Shown: positions 34,838-45,107 of the stretch, piece after piece
Numbering within the stretch: the first letter of the stretch is position 1
Layout: each line of letters begins with the position of its first letter
Assembly (NCBI GenBank): GCA_944470555.2
Contig: OX104127.1
Location: 119,688,741 to 119,752,740 of the forward strand
DNA: 64,000 nucleotides
DNA from: Heterobilharzia americana
Taxonomy: Eukaryota; Platyhelminthes; Trematoda; Strigeidida; Schistosomatidae
Reading direction: 5' to 3'
The notes under the pieces: model-generated
Seen by the model: the letters and a program-made list of their open reading frames with translations, nothing else
Database searches by the model: none
What the model was told of the DNA's origin: nothing
Program-made: the position numbers and the translations under genes

Positions 34838-35253
34838 CTTCGAATAACGAACTGGACGAACACATGCCATTTTTACAGGCAATATCTAAATGTTGTTTCC
34901 TTATTGAAGCTGTCAAAGTTTAGAAAGAAACAAAGCATCGTGCCGCACAGTCTTCTGGAGTAAACAATGGTTTAGATATTGCCTGCCACAAATACTGAGT
35001 AAAAGTGATATGGTTGGACAACGGTGGCTGAAAGCTAATGACGGTATAATCAGTTAGTGTGAGAAGCAATAGTGAGTCATGAAATCTATAAGAGTATATT
35101 GCATATCGAATGTTGAGAACAAATGAATCTGAAGATATGTCAGCATTCAATAAGTTTGTATTGTCTACAGATGGCAAGCGAAACTGGGATGAACGCCGGA
35201 CACAAGTTTAGGTCTGGTATTGTATGGCATCATGCAGAGTGCAGATAATGTTT
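34838..35253 (-). repeat. Inverted repeat IR2, right arm
   Basis: Mirror of the left arm at 30,545-30,960, with the 15 bp stem at 34,876-34,890 and 34,971-34,985. The 3.9 kb between the arms holds the second CR1-A copy, a LINE C-terminal fragment and unassigned sequence. The arms lack LTR hallmarks (no direct orientation, no TG...CA ends that I could place), so I do not call the repeat class. Confidence 0.85.
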
Positions 35254-36480
35254 AGGTTTATAATGTTGCAAGCAGAGTCACTTGAATGAATAAAACCAGG
35301 GATGCATTTCTACCCAGTTGCTGTTGTCATATTACGGTGGAGAATGCAAAGGGTTTCACCATCAAACCATTCAATAAGGCTTCCAGGTCGGCGCGTCATA
35401 CGAGGCCTTCCTCGGTTAGCTTCGTTTCGAGGTGAATCGTTGTCAGGACTGAAAGGACTTGCATGTTTGGATGCAAACCGCATTTTATGCCCACATTTCT
35501 AGTTGCTCTCCCAATTGATGCTGTGTATTTAGGAGAGGTTGTAGTCTGAGGTGAATTGTCTAGCTTATGGTGATTTTGCATATGTAAGTGGTTAAAGATG
35601 ATAGTTCTCACGTGTTGAATAGAATTTCGAAGTGTATCTCGGTGCTCAATGTGTTGGTATGATCCGCCATCAATCTGCATATCGGGTGATGAAGAGAAAC
35701 ATAGAGGTATGCTAAGTGAAGTCAGTTATCTTAGAATCTGGAGAAGCAATATTAAAGGGTAGAGGATATAAAGAGGACACCAGGAATAAGGGGCTATATA
35801 GTTTAGCAATCTACTTGCAGAATACCTTTGAGGTTTTATGTAGCACACTTCTCACGTCCTAGTTTAAGCTCTATTACAAACGCCTAAAAATGGTGACTCT
35901 TTTTTGCATTTGAAAACCAGTAAGAGCTTTGATATGCACATAAAGGGCTAGGGGTAGGTAGTTACTATAATCCTAAAGGAAGGGAGTATGAAGGGCATGT
36001 TTTGGGTCTAATGATCTCAGACAAGGGTGGTTTCCATAAACTCCGACCATCAGGTCTGCCATCTCATGTTGTGCATTTCTGCATTATCTTAGTCCATCAC
36101 TACTTTGCCTGTGCTGTCATTGCTTTTTCCTTCCTTAGCCCCTACTCTCTTTGCTAACCGTAAAAATACGGTTGACATGGAGGAGGTTAGAGATCGTTGC
36201 ATTGGTAATCAAGTACTCGGGTGTCGTTCGTAGTGTTTGTTGTGCTGTGTCTTCGCGCATCCAAGGCCTCAACCATTCTTGGGCATCTCACAGATAAGAG
36301 TAGTTTTCATAAGTCCCCGCCATCTCGTGTCGTCAGGATGTTCTGGTATTTTGAATTCGACTTGTTGCCGATACTCTTGTGACATATACTATCATAAAAT
36401 TTATATCAAAGAAACTTCTTTTCCTTTTGCTAATCGTGATGCTTCTTGCAGAAGCCTATGACCACCGCACGTTCGCTGTA
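35254..36480. other. Interval with no assigned gene
   Basis: A reverse frame at 35,396-35,680 (ASIGRATRNVGIKCG) has no assignable domain. Two loosely similar stretches lie at about 36,005-36,160 and 36,285-36,440 (each a ctca...aagagtggttttcataa-like start, then a ctttgctaaccgt / ttttgctaatcgt-like end). They may be an old tandem duplication. Confidence 0.4.
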
Positions 36481-36922
36481 GTATTGTAGAGTGGAGGTAC
36501 GTGGGTAGTTGGTCTGTAAGATATGCCTAAAGTGAGATAAAAGTCAGAAATATGAATCCTAGTGGTGATAGGCTAAACTCATTTGCTTGGAGTGGGGGAT
36601 AAAAGATTTATTTTTCATGGTTCAGAACGAATAGGCATTAAGTCGAGAGATCAGTTAGGTTACGGGGAAGTGGAGGTTACATCAGGGTAGCTACAGAGTT
36701 CACTGTTGCAAATGGTATCACACTCCGCTTGCTGTCTGCTCTAGACCAGTTGTTTTATTAGATTTTAACTTCGACATTGTATACTTTTGTCATTGCTGCC
36801 AGTCTCCGTTGAGTCTAGGTGCCAGTAGCACCACTGTACATGATATCACCGTTTATGACTTGGTCGTCAACGAATTGATGAGAATCGTTAAGTAGGAGGA
36901 ATTCACTAAGTAATTGTTGGAA

Positions 36923-39670
36923 CTAGCCGAGAGATCGACATACTCGTATGGGAGCGGGAAGTTTGCTCCCCAGAGTACTGTATTGCGTTATAGAACACCA
37001 ACATCGAAGTTTTGAGCTATACTTATTTAGTGAAATGGTGTGTTCGCTATTACGCGGACCATATACCGGTATTGATTTAAGAGTGATAACACAGTTTGTT
37101 TTAGATTTTCCAAATAAAAGACGGAAAAGAAAGGTTAGGTTGAGCTTACGGTGTCTCAGCCAGGGTAATTCTAGTTCTGGTTTTTTGCACCTTGCAACGT
37201 AAGGAGATCCTTCGTTATATATTAGTAGGCACCAAGTAAAGTTTCGTTGGATGTTCTCTACTCGAATTCCATCAGATACTTTCATGTTACCATAGATAAC
37301 TGTGCAATACTCTAATACTGAGGGAACCATGACTTCGTATAGTATAATTTTTGTTTCAGGTGTGCGTCTGATTCCGTGTGGAGGACCCATGAGTCTTCTA
37401 CCTTTGGGAAGTATTGTATCTGCATACTCCGTAAAAGTCAAACTCCTGGTGTGAGTGATTCCGAGGTCTTTCACAGTGTTGAATATCTGCAGTGTGATGT
37501 CACCCAGGTGTAGTGTTACATCTGTGTGGGATTTATTGAAATGATGCCACTTTTATTTCGGTTTAAACGGAGCTGCCAGGTCACGCTCCATGTAAATATT
37601 ATCATCAGATCTTCTTGTATTTGAGAGAAACCTTGTACCAGTGCTGTACGAGAAAAGCTGTGGACTACTTTCAAGTCGTCTGCGAAAAGATAAGGTATGC
37701 CATTTCGGATAACGCTGCAGATCTCGTTTACATAGATTAGGAAAAGTAACGGTCCCAGCACACTACCGTGGACGACATTATTTTGCGTAGGTCTATTGGA
37801 GGAGTAGCAATTACTGAATTTTACCACTCGGAAGCGACTCTCTAAGGATGTTCCAAGACTGGACAGTAACGGGTCTTGAAAACCATATGATTGCAACTTG
37901 ATGACCAGGCGTTTGTGAGGCACCTTATCGAATGCTTGCTTGACGTCTAAGAAAAGGGTAGTTACAAATAGTCCTTGTTCACGCTTGTTTGTAACTTCGT
38001 CTAAATGGTCAAGATAGCTGGTAGCGCATGACCGGCCTATCAAGAATCCATGTTGTGCTGGTGACAGTAATTGGTTTGTCGTCATGTAGTCGACAACTGC
38101 TTTCACAATCACCTTTTCCATAGTCCTGGATACTACTGACGTGATGCTTATAGGTCGGTAGTTTTCTATGTTAGATGTTGGTCCACATTTATGCTTGGGA
38201 CATATGTATGATAGTTTCCAGTTCTCAGGGTAATTGCCAGTGGAGAGGGACATATTAAAGAGCTTCAAGAGAATCAGCAGTATATCTTCGCCACCTCCTT
38301 TTGGCCAGACTGCTGGAATTCCACTAGGTCCAGCACTGTATGAGGTTTGAAGTGATGCCATAGGTAGGGAAATGTTTCGTTGAGTGAAGAACACAGTACT
38401 TATCGAGTCAGCTGATGATGACTGTGTACCAATGACTTGTTTTGTCCTCGTGGGTAAAGCAGCTAGCAAACTGGTAACTGAACAGCTCACTGATTTGTGG
38501 TGGTCATCTTAGAGGATTCCGTTGTCCATGAATAAACTAGGAGCACCATTTCTGGAGCTGCTTGTTTGGGTTTTCATCAGTCTCACTAGTGCTTCTGCAT
38601 TACTAGTTTTACCTCATTAAATGCGTTCTAGTTTAACGGCTTCTAGCACCCTTTCTACCTTGAATGTGTTATGCGTGTCTTTGAGCGTGATAAGCGACTT
38701 ATAGTACTCCCTGGCATGGTTATGCATGCGGTTGCGTACTTTCGTAGGTATATAGTCAACTCTGTTTTTCTCAGTTTGTCTTTGGAGCGGTGGAGCAATA
38801 TAGTCTTGGGCTGTGCCTATATATTCATAAAATAAATCACAGAGTTCTTTAGCTGAACTGTTGGTAAAGCAGGGGCTTCAATCTAGGCTAAGCAGAAACA
38901 ATTATAGTTCGTCCCACTTAGCATACTTGTAGTTTTTAGTTAGAACTGTTCCTGTCTTTTGAACTAATTTTGTGCTAGATATGTTGAAGTATCCATATAC
39001 TGTCTTGTGATCGCTACCTGGGAATTGTATATTTACTTGAAGTTTTGTGGGTGTTGTTCCGTTTGTGAAGACTAGGTCGAGGACGCTATTTTACCTGGTA
39101 GGGTGTTCCACATGTTGTTGCCAACCCTCTGTTTCAAGAATGCTTATAAGTTTATCAAAGCGAATTTGGATAGCTGGACGGTTGCCACGTTATATCTGGC
39201 ATGTTAAAGTCACCACATATAATTTACGCTGTGTGTGGTAGTGATGCGACACGAGCGGATACGCTTGTTAGCTTCTCGTTGTATTCGACTGAAGAGCAAG
39301 GGGGTTGGTAAATGCATCATACTAGGAGAGATGTGGAGTAAGTTTGGGGATAACCCATATTGAGTCGTCAATCTCGTTTGGCTCAGAAGTTGAGCACTGC
39401 GTCGCAGTGATGTCAGACTTTATATAGATAGTCCACCCCCATCCTTTACCGTATAGTCTGTCTCACCCGGACAAAGAATAGTCGTCGATGGAGATCTCCG
39501 TGTCACAAATACCAAAGGTATACCACGCTTCTGTAATCATTATCACGGACGGATTATAAATCAGAGACAGCAGTATAATCTCTTTTATTTTGTTGCCTAC
39601 AGGGCGGTCGTTAATCAGGCAAGACAAGAGCGAGTTAAGAGTACAAAAGTGTTTGGATAAATCTCAAAAA
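36923..39670 (-). pseudogene. CR1-B ORF2: AP endonuclease and reverse transcriptase, broken
   Basis: Endonuclease: NKIKEIILLSLIYNPSVIMI then TEAWYTF (near 39,530), GWGWTIYIKSD, VTLTCQI / CGDFNMPDITWQP in neighbouring frames (near 39,200), LDLVFTNGTTP and FPGSDHKTVYGYF (near 39,020). RT: a 324-codon open frame at 37,516-38,490 with SAGPSGIPAVW, NYRPISITSVVSRTMEKVI, QHGFLIGRSCATSYLDHLDE, LFLDVKQAFDKVPHKRLV, GSVLGPLLFLIYVNEI and an intact FADD at 37,675-37,686. The C-terminus continues in another frame (36,923-37,474). Stops in the endonuclease and a frameshift near 37,500 make it inactive. Confidence 0.85.
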
Positions 39671-40379
39671 TGTCAGCGCTTCTGTACATTCCTTGTGAGT
39701 CCTTTGGGTACATTGTGCTAGCGCTGTCATGACCTTTTGTACAGGGTGACGATTCGGTACTGTTTACCTCGGAAGGAGCGAGGTATTCGTCACCTTGTGA
39801 TTAGTATAGAGACTGTTGGTCAAGGTAGAGAGCAGATGGTCCGACAGCATCCGAATCACCTGCATTACTGGTGGTGTTGCAGCCGTGGGCTGTCTGAAAA
39901 AACCCTGTTCATAGGAAGTAACAGGGACTGATAGGTTGCTGGCTGCTGTATGCATTATGATCATAGCCAACTTCATATGCACTTTTCTTTAAGGGATCTG
40001 TTGCAAGTTTGTCCTTGAGTGGCATATGACCCGCGTTTTGCGGCATATGGGTGAGGCGGAGTGCATAGTCTGTGACTATCATTCGGCTCACTATCCAATA
40101 ACTGACCGTTGAGGGGTCTGGCCGTTGTGTGTCTCTGTTAGTGATCGCGGAACCGTTAAGAAATATGGATCGCCTGGATAGTAGTGACTTGATTTGGTCA
40201 TACGATGAACTGAAAAATAACGTTTGGCATTTTTCTTAGTGTGGTTTTGCGAGGTTGCCATGGTCTTTTGGTTATTCGTATTGCTTTTTCGTCCACTGGC
40301 TTGGCTACTTAATTGACTTTTCGGCAATTTGATTAACTGGTGTGGGTGTATGGTAGCTTTTGTATAAGAGTGTCTAATG

Positions 40380-40932
40380 CTATATGTACTCTATCATCTG
40401 CCCATTTAATATATATGTTATGCGCTGGCTGATGTGAGAGTAGATTAGACTACTCACTGGGCTTCGGGACGGTCCTTTGGTGACAGGGTGCTTGTGGCTG
40501 GTGCTCGGTTTGTTTATAGGCTGAGTAACCCCTGGCGATGACATAATAATGTCTTCAGTATTTTGTTGGATCGATAGTGTAGCACTTGGTTTGGTGGTGA
40601 TTTGCGTCACGAGGTGAGACGGGGACTGGGTTTCCACTGCTGTGGGCAGTGAGATGGCTTCTGAGAGATCATGTGCATGTTTCCGAGTGTAGTTAGTCGA
40701 TTTGTCCAAGCCTACCGTCGTGTCATTGGCTCTACTACGTCTGTGTGTGAGTGAACTATTTTTGGGGCTTTGGTGTGCCTCATTCCGTTGTTTTGGTACA
40801 GTAACCAGTTCACTAACAGATTGTGTTGCTGTTGTGGATACCACATTCTGACTAGAGTTTGGAACCTTTGGTATTTTTGTGCGACTACGTCTTTGACAAG
40901 GTATCAATTCTTGTGAAAGTTTGACACTAGGC
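40380..40932 (-). CDS. CR1-B ORF1, C-terminal piece
   Basis: Third and largest piece of ORF1, rich in Ser, Thr and Gln with basic patches (ELIPCQRRSRTKIPKVPNSS, SLTHRRSRAND). It ends at a stop at 40,380 after LNGQMIEYI. No zinc knuckle is visible. The frame is open upstream to 41,003, but residues above 40,943 come from the RTE-A 3-prime tail and are not part of this protein. It would bind element RNA by analogy with other LINE ORF1 proteins; that is inference. Confidence 0.8.
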
Positions 40933-40943
40933 GGTGTGGATAC
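40933..40943. repeat. RTE-A target-site duplication, 3-prime copy
   Basis: ggtgtggatac, identical to 44,886-44,896. It can be extended to 14 bp (ggcggtgtggatac against ggtggtgtggatac) with one mismatch. It lies directly after the (ATG)n-like tail of RTE-A. Confidence 0.85.
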
Positions 40944-41135
40944 ATCATCATCATTATCAACATAGGACCAGGCATTACTGCGTAACGGTCCGAGTTGCCA
41001 CACCTCATATCAGCACATCAAGTAAAAAGGTAGTGAGGTGAAGGATGAAGATAAGTGAATGCAGTCAAAAGAAATATAAAGTATGAGAAGAAAGGAAAGA
41101 GGAGTGACAAAATAGTGAGATTCGGTATAGCGTTG

Positions 41136-41740
41136 TTAAGATGAGGATAATGTGTGTATACATCTGCGCCACTGACTTCGGTTCTGAGCCATATCACCTA
41201 GGGTCTCCAACCACTGGTTCCTCTTGTCCCGTGGACCCCAACCACCTAGTCTGCATCGTCCTACATGGCTTAAACCAACAGTCAGAGACTTCATACATTG
41301 GTGCCATGTTTTAGTCTGGCCACCTCGGGCCTTTTTCCAGCCTGAACCCACCTCAGCCAACATTGTGTGACGAGGCAATCGGTGACTAGGCATACGTAGT
41401 ACGTGTCCCAACCATCTCAGTCGATGAAGGTTCACAACCTCGTCGACTGACTTACCTCTTCTCCCTAAAACTCTACACCTAACTTCTGCATTACTCACAT
41501 GGTGACACCACGGAATACGTCCTATACTACGAAGGCAACGGTGGTCAAATACCTGTAACCTTCTCATGTCTTCCACTTTCAATGGCCATGTTTCACAGCC
41601 ATACAGTAGAACAGAGCGGACTGCTGTGCAGTACACGCGACCCTTAATAGACAAACGAATATCACGGCGGCGCCATAGGTGGCGCAAATTGGCAAAAGCC
41701 AATCGAGCCTTTTGTATCCGTGCAGAAATCTCATCGGCAA
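41136..41740 (-). CDS. RTE-A enzyme, C-terminal domain after a frameshift
   Basis: Continues the RTE-A protein in the frame shifted by one base. It reads ADEISARIQKARLAFANLRHLW, then VYCTAVRSVLLYGCETW, RRLQVFDHRCLRSIGRIPW, RLRWLGHVLRMPSHRLPRHT and the GGQTKTWHQ end. This is the conserved C-terminal region of RTE-type enzymes. The codon phase differs by two from the upstream frame (44,080 reference), consistent with loss of one base near 41,745-41,750, inside the INPGG-like turn. The stop is at 41,136. Confidence 0.88.
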
Positions 41741-44560
41741 CTAACCCACCGGGTTGATCCTACTTCCCAGGTAAGTGAAGTGGTCAACACACTCAACCAC
41801 TTCACTCTCTATTGTTAACCGCGGTACCGCTGAAGACCAGTCCTGGAGCAAAAATTTGCATTTGGGTGGTGAAAATCGCATCCCAAACATTCTCAAATTC
41901 CCACTCAAAGTGTTCAGAAGACTCTGCATCTTGTCAGCGTCTTCACCTAACAGGACTATGTCATCTGCATATTCTAGATCTAAGGAAAATTCACCTGTGA
42001 TCCGGTCAACGTCTTTGTAATTAGGTGACGAGAGGGAAACCTCCATAAGAATATCTATGATAAAATTAAATAAGAATGGGGATAGTGGGCATCCTTGACG
42101 GACACCACTTGATGAGTATAGCTCCCTGGACAACTCACCATAGGCTCTAACATGCCCACAAGTGTTCGAGTAGAGAGCTTTCAATAAGGTGATGTACTTA
42201 CTAGGCACGCCTTTCAGTGACAGACACTGCCATAAGACTTCTCGATCAACGGAGTCAAATGCCGCCTTCAGGTCGAGAAATACAGCTATTGTCGGGCGTC
42301 TGTAAGCATGCCTATGTTCCAGGACCTGGCGCAGTGTGAATATTTGGTCGATACATCCACGGCCAGGTCTAAAGCCTGCCTGGTTTTCTCGGGCTTGCTG
42401 TTCCCGAGCTCCACTCAGGCGTCGGAGAATTATAGAACTTAGGATCTTAGACACTATGTTTGTCAGGCTGATTCCTCTGTGGTTATCACAAGAGGACTTC
42501 TCGCCTTTCTTGAAGACTGGGATGATCAGTGACTTAGACCAGTCGGAGGGGATCGTATTTGATTCCCATATACTGGCTAACACTTCCGTTAGCCTGACTA
42601 AGAGAACTCTACCACCATTCTTGTATACCTCAGCAGGTAGTCCGTCTGGTCCTGCTGCCCTTCCCCGTTTCAGGCTACCTACCGCTTTCTCAACTTCTTC
42701 TAGTGTTGGGGGACCTGTCTCTATGTCCCATTCAGGGTCCGACTGGATAGCGGGCAGCGCAATGGTGGCTGGAGGCCAGTTAAACTGTTCCTCAAAGTGT
42801 TCTGCCCATCGTCCCAGTCGCCTTCCCTGCGAGTGAATCGCCGATCCGTCCTTCTCCGCTATAACCTCACTAACTGTTGTTGACCATTTCCCCCCAGTCT
42901 CCTTAATAAGTCTAAATAACTGTCTACTGTTACCGATCGCCGCTGCCTTTTCCATCTCTTTAGCCTTTGCTGCCCACCACTGTTCACGATCGTTGCGCAG
43001 ACTTTTCGTCAGTTTATTTTTAAGTTGCGCTCGCTCTTCATTGTACTCAGAGCCTGCAGGGATGCATTCACGTGCATCCATTAGTTTGGAAGAAGCTGCT
43101 GATATCCACTGGCTCTTTTTAGCCATTATCTTGGAGTCGGCTACAGTCTCCAGTGCTGCTTTTACAGTAGACTGAAGATGGCACCAAGCTTCTTCTGGAT
43201 GAGTGACAGTCTTTTGTTCCGATAACTGCCTAGCCAACTTCTCACTGAACACGGCTTTGGTGTTTTCGTTGTCCAGCAGAACTCGTAGTGGTTTTGTTGC
43301 CAAATTTTTTCTACGTCCATTGAGACGCAGGCATATACGTGCTCGGACCAACGCATGATCGCTGTCCAAACACGTACTCCAGAAGGAGCGGCAGTCTTCC
43401 ACCGATCCTCTCCAGCGATGACTAATAGCAATGTGGTCTATCTGTGTCCATCGCTGAGTCGAGCTCGGTGGACGCCAGGTCAGACAGTGCCTTTCTTTAT
43501 GTCTGAAATTTGTGCTGGCTAAAAATAGGCGGTTATCTGAGCATAGTTGTAATAGGCGATCACCGTTATCTGTACGTTCAGCTGGGATTCCGAAAGTGCC
43601 ACCTAAGTGCCTTTCTGCCTCACTCAGTCTACCCACCTGTGCGTTGAGGTCACCTGCAACAACCACTACGTCCGAACGTTTGGCTTTCGAGAGGAGGTTA
43701 GACAGTTTATGGTAGAACTCGTCCTTCACTTCATCCGAACTACAGTCAGTGGGTGCGTAAGCAGAGATTACAAAGAGACAACGGCGAGTCTCACTATTCC
43801 TTTTAGTTCTCACTGTGCCGTTCAGCCTCATAGCGCAGAGGCGACTATCAACTGGGATCCAGTCTAGTAGTGAGTTTTCTGCCCTGGTGCTTAATGCTAT
43901 ACCTACACCTGCAAGACCACGAGAGCTAGCTATCGAATCTCCAGAAACTCGAAGGGTGAATTTTGCAGATTCACCAGATTGGTCAGGAGAGGTCAGGTGA
44001 ATAACCACACTTGGGTCCTGTATGCGTGTCTCACAAACACAGCACACATCCATGCCTCGAGTTGCTAGAGTCTTTGCCAACGAAGCCTGTTGGCCAATTT
44101 GACGGAGGGTGCGGACATTGAAGGCTCCAATATGTAATTTGGAGCGTGGTTTAAGGAGACCAGGGACACTGTTCTGTGGACTCAGATCGTTGTCGAAGGC
44201 TGCAGAGGTAGGAGAAATTGAAGATGATGCAGCATCATTAATTAAGAGACGTGAAGGAAGATTAGAAGGTAATGATGGAGGAGGAGGATAGCAGTCAGAA
44301 GAAACTTGGGTGCTGACAGAGTTGTGAGGGCGGTTGACACTTCCCGGCTGCCCACACCGTGGAAGGCTATTTCTTCTTAAGGTACCTGAAAGAGATTTGT
44401 GTGACCGCAGAGCCCATCGGACATCTGCTTGAGGCCTGTCACACCCAGCCTTTTGAGTATGATTATTTTGAATTTTTGTATTTTTGGGGCCGGATGAGCG
44501 AAAGGAAACGACAAGTGAACCAACACCGCCGGCCCGGCAGACCGTGGGGCGTGGTGGAGT
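41741..44560 (-). CDS. RTE-A endonuclease-reverse transcriptase, N-terminal and RT part
   Basis: The frame is open from about 44,560 to the stop at 41,741. AP endonuclease motifs: GAFNVRTLRQIG (upstream of 44,080), CETRIQ, VVVAGDLNAQVG and DSDHALVRAR. After a linker, RT motifs are RGRAAGPDGLPAEVY, IIPVFKKGEKSSCDNHRGIS, ARENQAGFRPGRGCIDQIF, VFLDLKAAFDSVDREVLW, GVRQGCPLSPFLFNFIIDI, YADD at 41,960-41,971, and FGMRFSPPKCKFLL. The catalytic residues I can check are intact. No in-frame ATG precedes the endonuclease NVRTL motif; the first I see is at about GMDVC (44,053). The true start is therefore unresolved. The frame ends early because of a one-base deletion. Confidence 0.9.
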   Translation of the reverse strand, partial: TPPRPTVCRAGGVGSLVVSFRSSGPKNTKIQNNHTQKAGCDRPQADVRWALRSHKSLSGTLRRNSLPRCGQPGSVNRPHNSVSTQVSSDCYPPPPSLPSNLPSRLLINDAASSSISPTSAAFDNDLSPQNSVPGLLKPRSKLHIGAFNVRTLRQIGQQASLAKTLATRGMDVCCVCETRIQDPSVVIHLTSPDQSGESAKFTLRVSGDSIASSRGLAGVGIALSTRAENSLLDWIPVDSRLCAMRLNGTVRTKRNSETRRCLFVISAYAPTDCSSDEVKDEFYHKLSNLLSKAKRSDVVVVAGDLNAQVGRLSEAERHLGGTFGIPAERTDNGDRLLQLCSDNRLFLASTNFRHKERHCLTWRPPSSTQRWTQIDHIAISHRWRGSVEDCRSFWSTCLDSDHALVRARICLRLNGRRKNLATKPLRVLLDNENTKAVFSEKLARQLSEQKTVTHPEEAWCHLQSTVKAALETVADSKIMAKKSQWISAASSKLMDARECIPAGSEYNEERAQLKNKLTKSLRNDREQWWAAKAKEMEKAAAIGNSRQLFRLIKETGGKWSTTVSEVIAEKDGSAIHSQGRRLGRWAEHFEEQFNWPPATIALPAIQSDPEWDIETGPPTLEEVEKAVGSLKRGRAAGPDGLPAEVYKNGGRVLLVRLTEVLASIWESNTIPSDWSKSLIIPVFKKGEKSSCDNHRGISLTNIVSKILSSIILRRLSGAREQQARENQAGFRPGRGCIDQIFTLRQVLEHRHAYRRPTIAVFLDLKAAFDSVDREVLWQCLSLKGVPSKYITLLKALYSNTCGHVRAYGELSRELYSSSGVRQGCPLSPFLFNFIIDILMEVSLSSPNYKDVDRITGEFSLDLEYADDIVLLGEDADKMQSLLNTLSGNLRMFGMRFSPPKCKFLLQDWSSAVPRLTIESEVVECVDHFTYLGSRINPVG

Positions 44561-44885
44561 GTGTTATTTTTGGGGCCGACCTTTTCTAACCCCCCCTTCC
44601 ACTGAGAAGGCAGCATCAGCTTGGCACTGCTGGTCATCCAAGGGAAACACCTTACTGCTGTCACACCCCATCCAGCTAGCAGCAGTACGACTTCGCCCTC
44701 AGACCCCCATCATAGTATAGCAATTTACACTATGACGGTAACTGCTTTTCGTCTAACCACTACCCAACAGACCTTTCTGGTATGGTAGGACCTCGAGGGA
44801 ACAAGCGTTCCACCAGCATAGCTCGTTGGGTCATTGTGATATGCAAGCCCGACCACCACGTCAAGGTAGCAGCTATCGGTCGGGT

Positions 44886-44896
44886 GGTGTGGATAC
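44886..44896. repeat. RTE-A target-site duplication, 5-prime copy
   Basis: ggtgtggatac, identical to 40,933-40,943, adjoining the 5-prime end of RTE-A. Confidence 0.85.
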
Positions 44897-45077
44897 ACTG
44901 ATAAGTTGATCGGATGATAGGAAGTGTCCGGCGTGGTAAGAGCTATTAAATTTGAACAGCAGGGGCCAGATATATTTCCCCAACTCCCTGCAGAGACGGA
45001 TAACTTGGCATTTTGCAGAAGACATATTATAAGCCTGCAACCATAGGGCTTTTAGTTGTTTGATCGGTTCGTGGTCG
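44886..45077 (-). CDS. CR1-B ORF1, middle piece between the two insertions
   Basis: 192 nt open in the ORF1 frame, reading from DHEPIKQLKALWLQAYN through MSSAKCQVIRLCRELGKYIW to FLSSDQLIS. It carries on directly from the piece at 48,344-48,510 and into the piece at 40,380-40,932 once the insertions and duplicate TSD copies are removed. Confidence 0.88.
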
Positions 45078-45088
45078 GTTATGTTGTA
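45078..45088. repeat. RTE-B1 target-site duplication, 3-prime copy
   Basis: gttatgttgta, identical to 48,344-48,354, immediately beside the (AAT)n tail of RTE-B1. Confidence 0.9.
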
Positions 45089-45107
45089 TTATTATTATTA
45101 TTTTTTA

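Larger units (their letters stand above)
40944..44885 (-). mobile_element. Full-length RTE-type LINE, almost intact (RTE-A)
   Basis: A 3.94 kb element, the best preserved in the window. Its 5-prime end (gatagctgctac, about 44,875) is shared with copy 3 at 2.67 kb. It has a long 5-prime region, a single endonuclease-RT ORF broken once, a 3-prime UTR and a short (ATG)n-type tail at 40,944-40,960. It is flanked by an 11 bp perfect TSD and lies in ORF1 of CR1-B in the same orientation. RTE LINEs typically have short 3-prime regions ending in simple repeats. The single coding lesion suggests a fairly recent insertion. Confidence 0.92.

Noticed and set aside
30545..35253. IR2 arms as LTRs of a retrovirus-like element
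   Set aside because: The arms are inverted, not direct, and the content between them is a mixture of unrelated LINE pieces.
40944..41003. CR1-B ORF1 starting with MWQLGPLRSNAW at 41,003
   Set aside because: These residues are encoded by the RTE-A 3-prime UTR and tail. The true ORF1 start is at 48,510, beyond both insertions.
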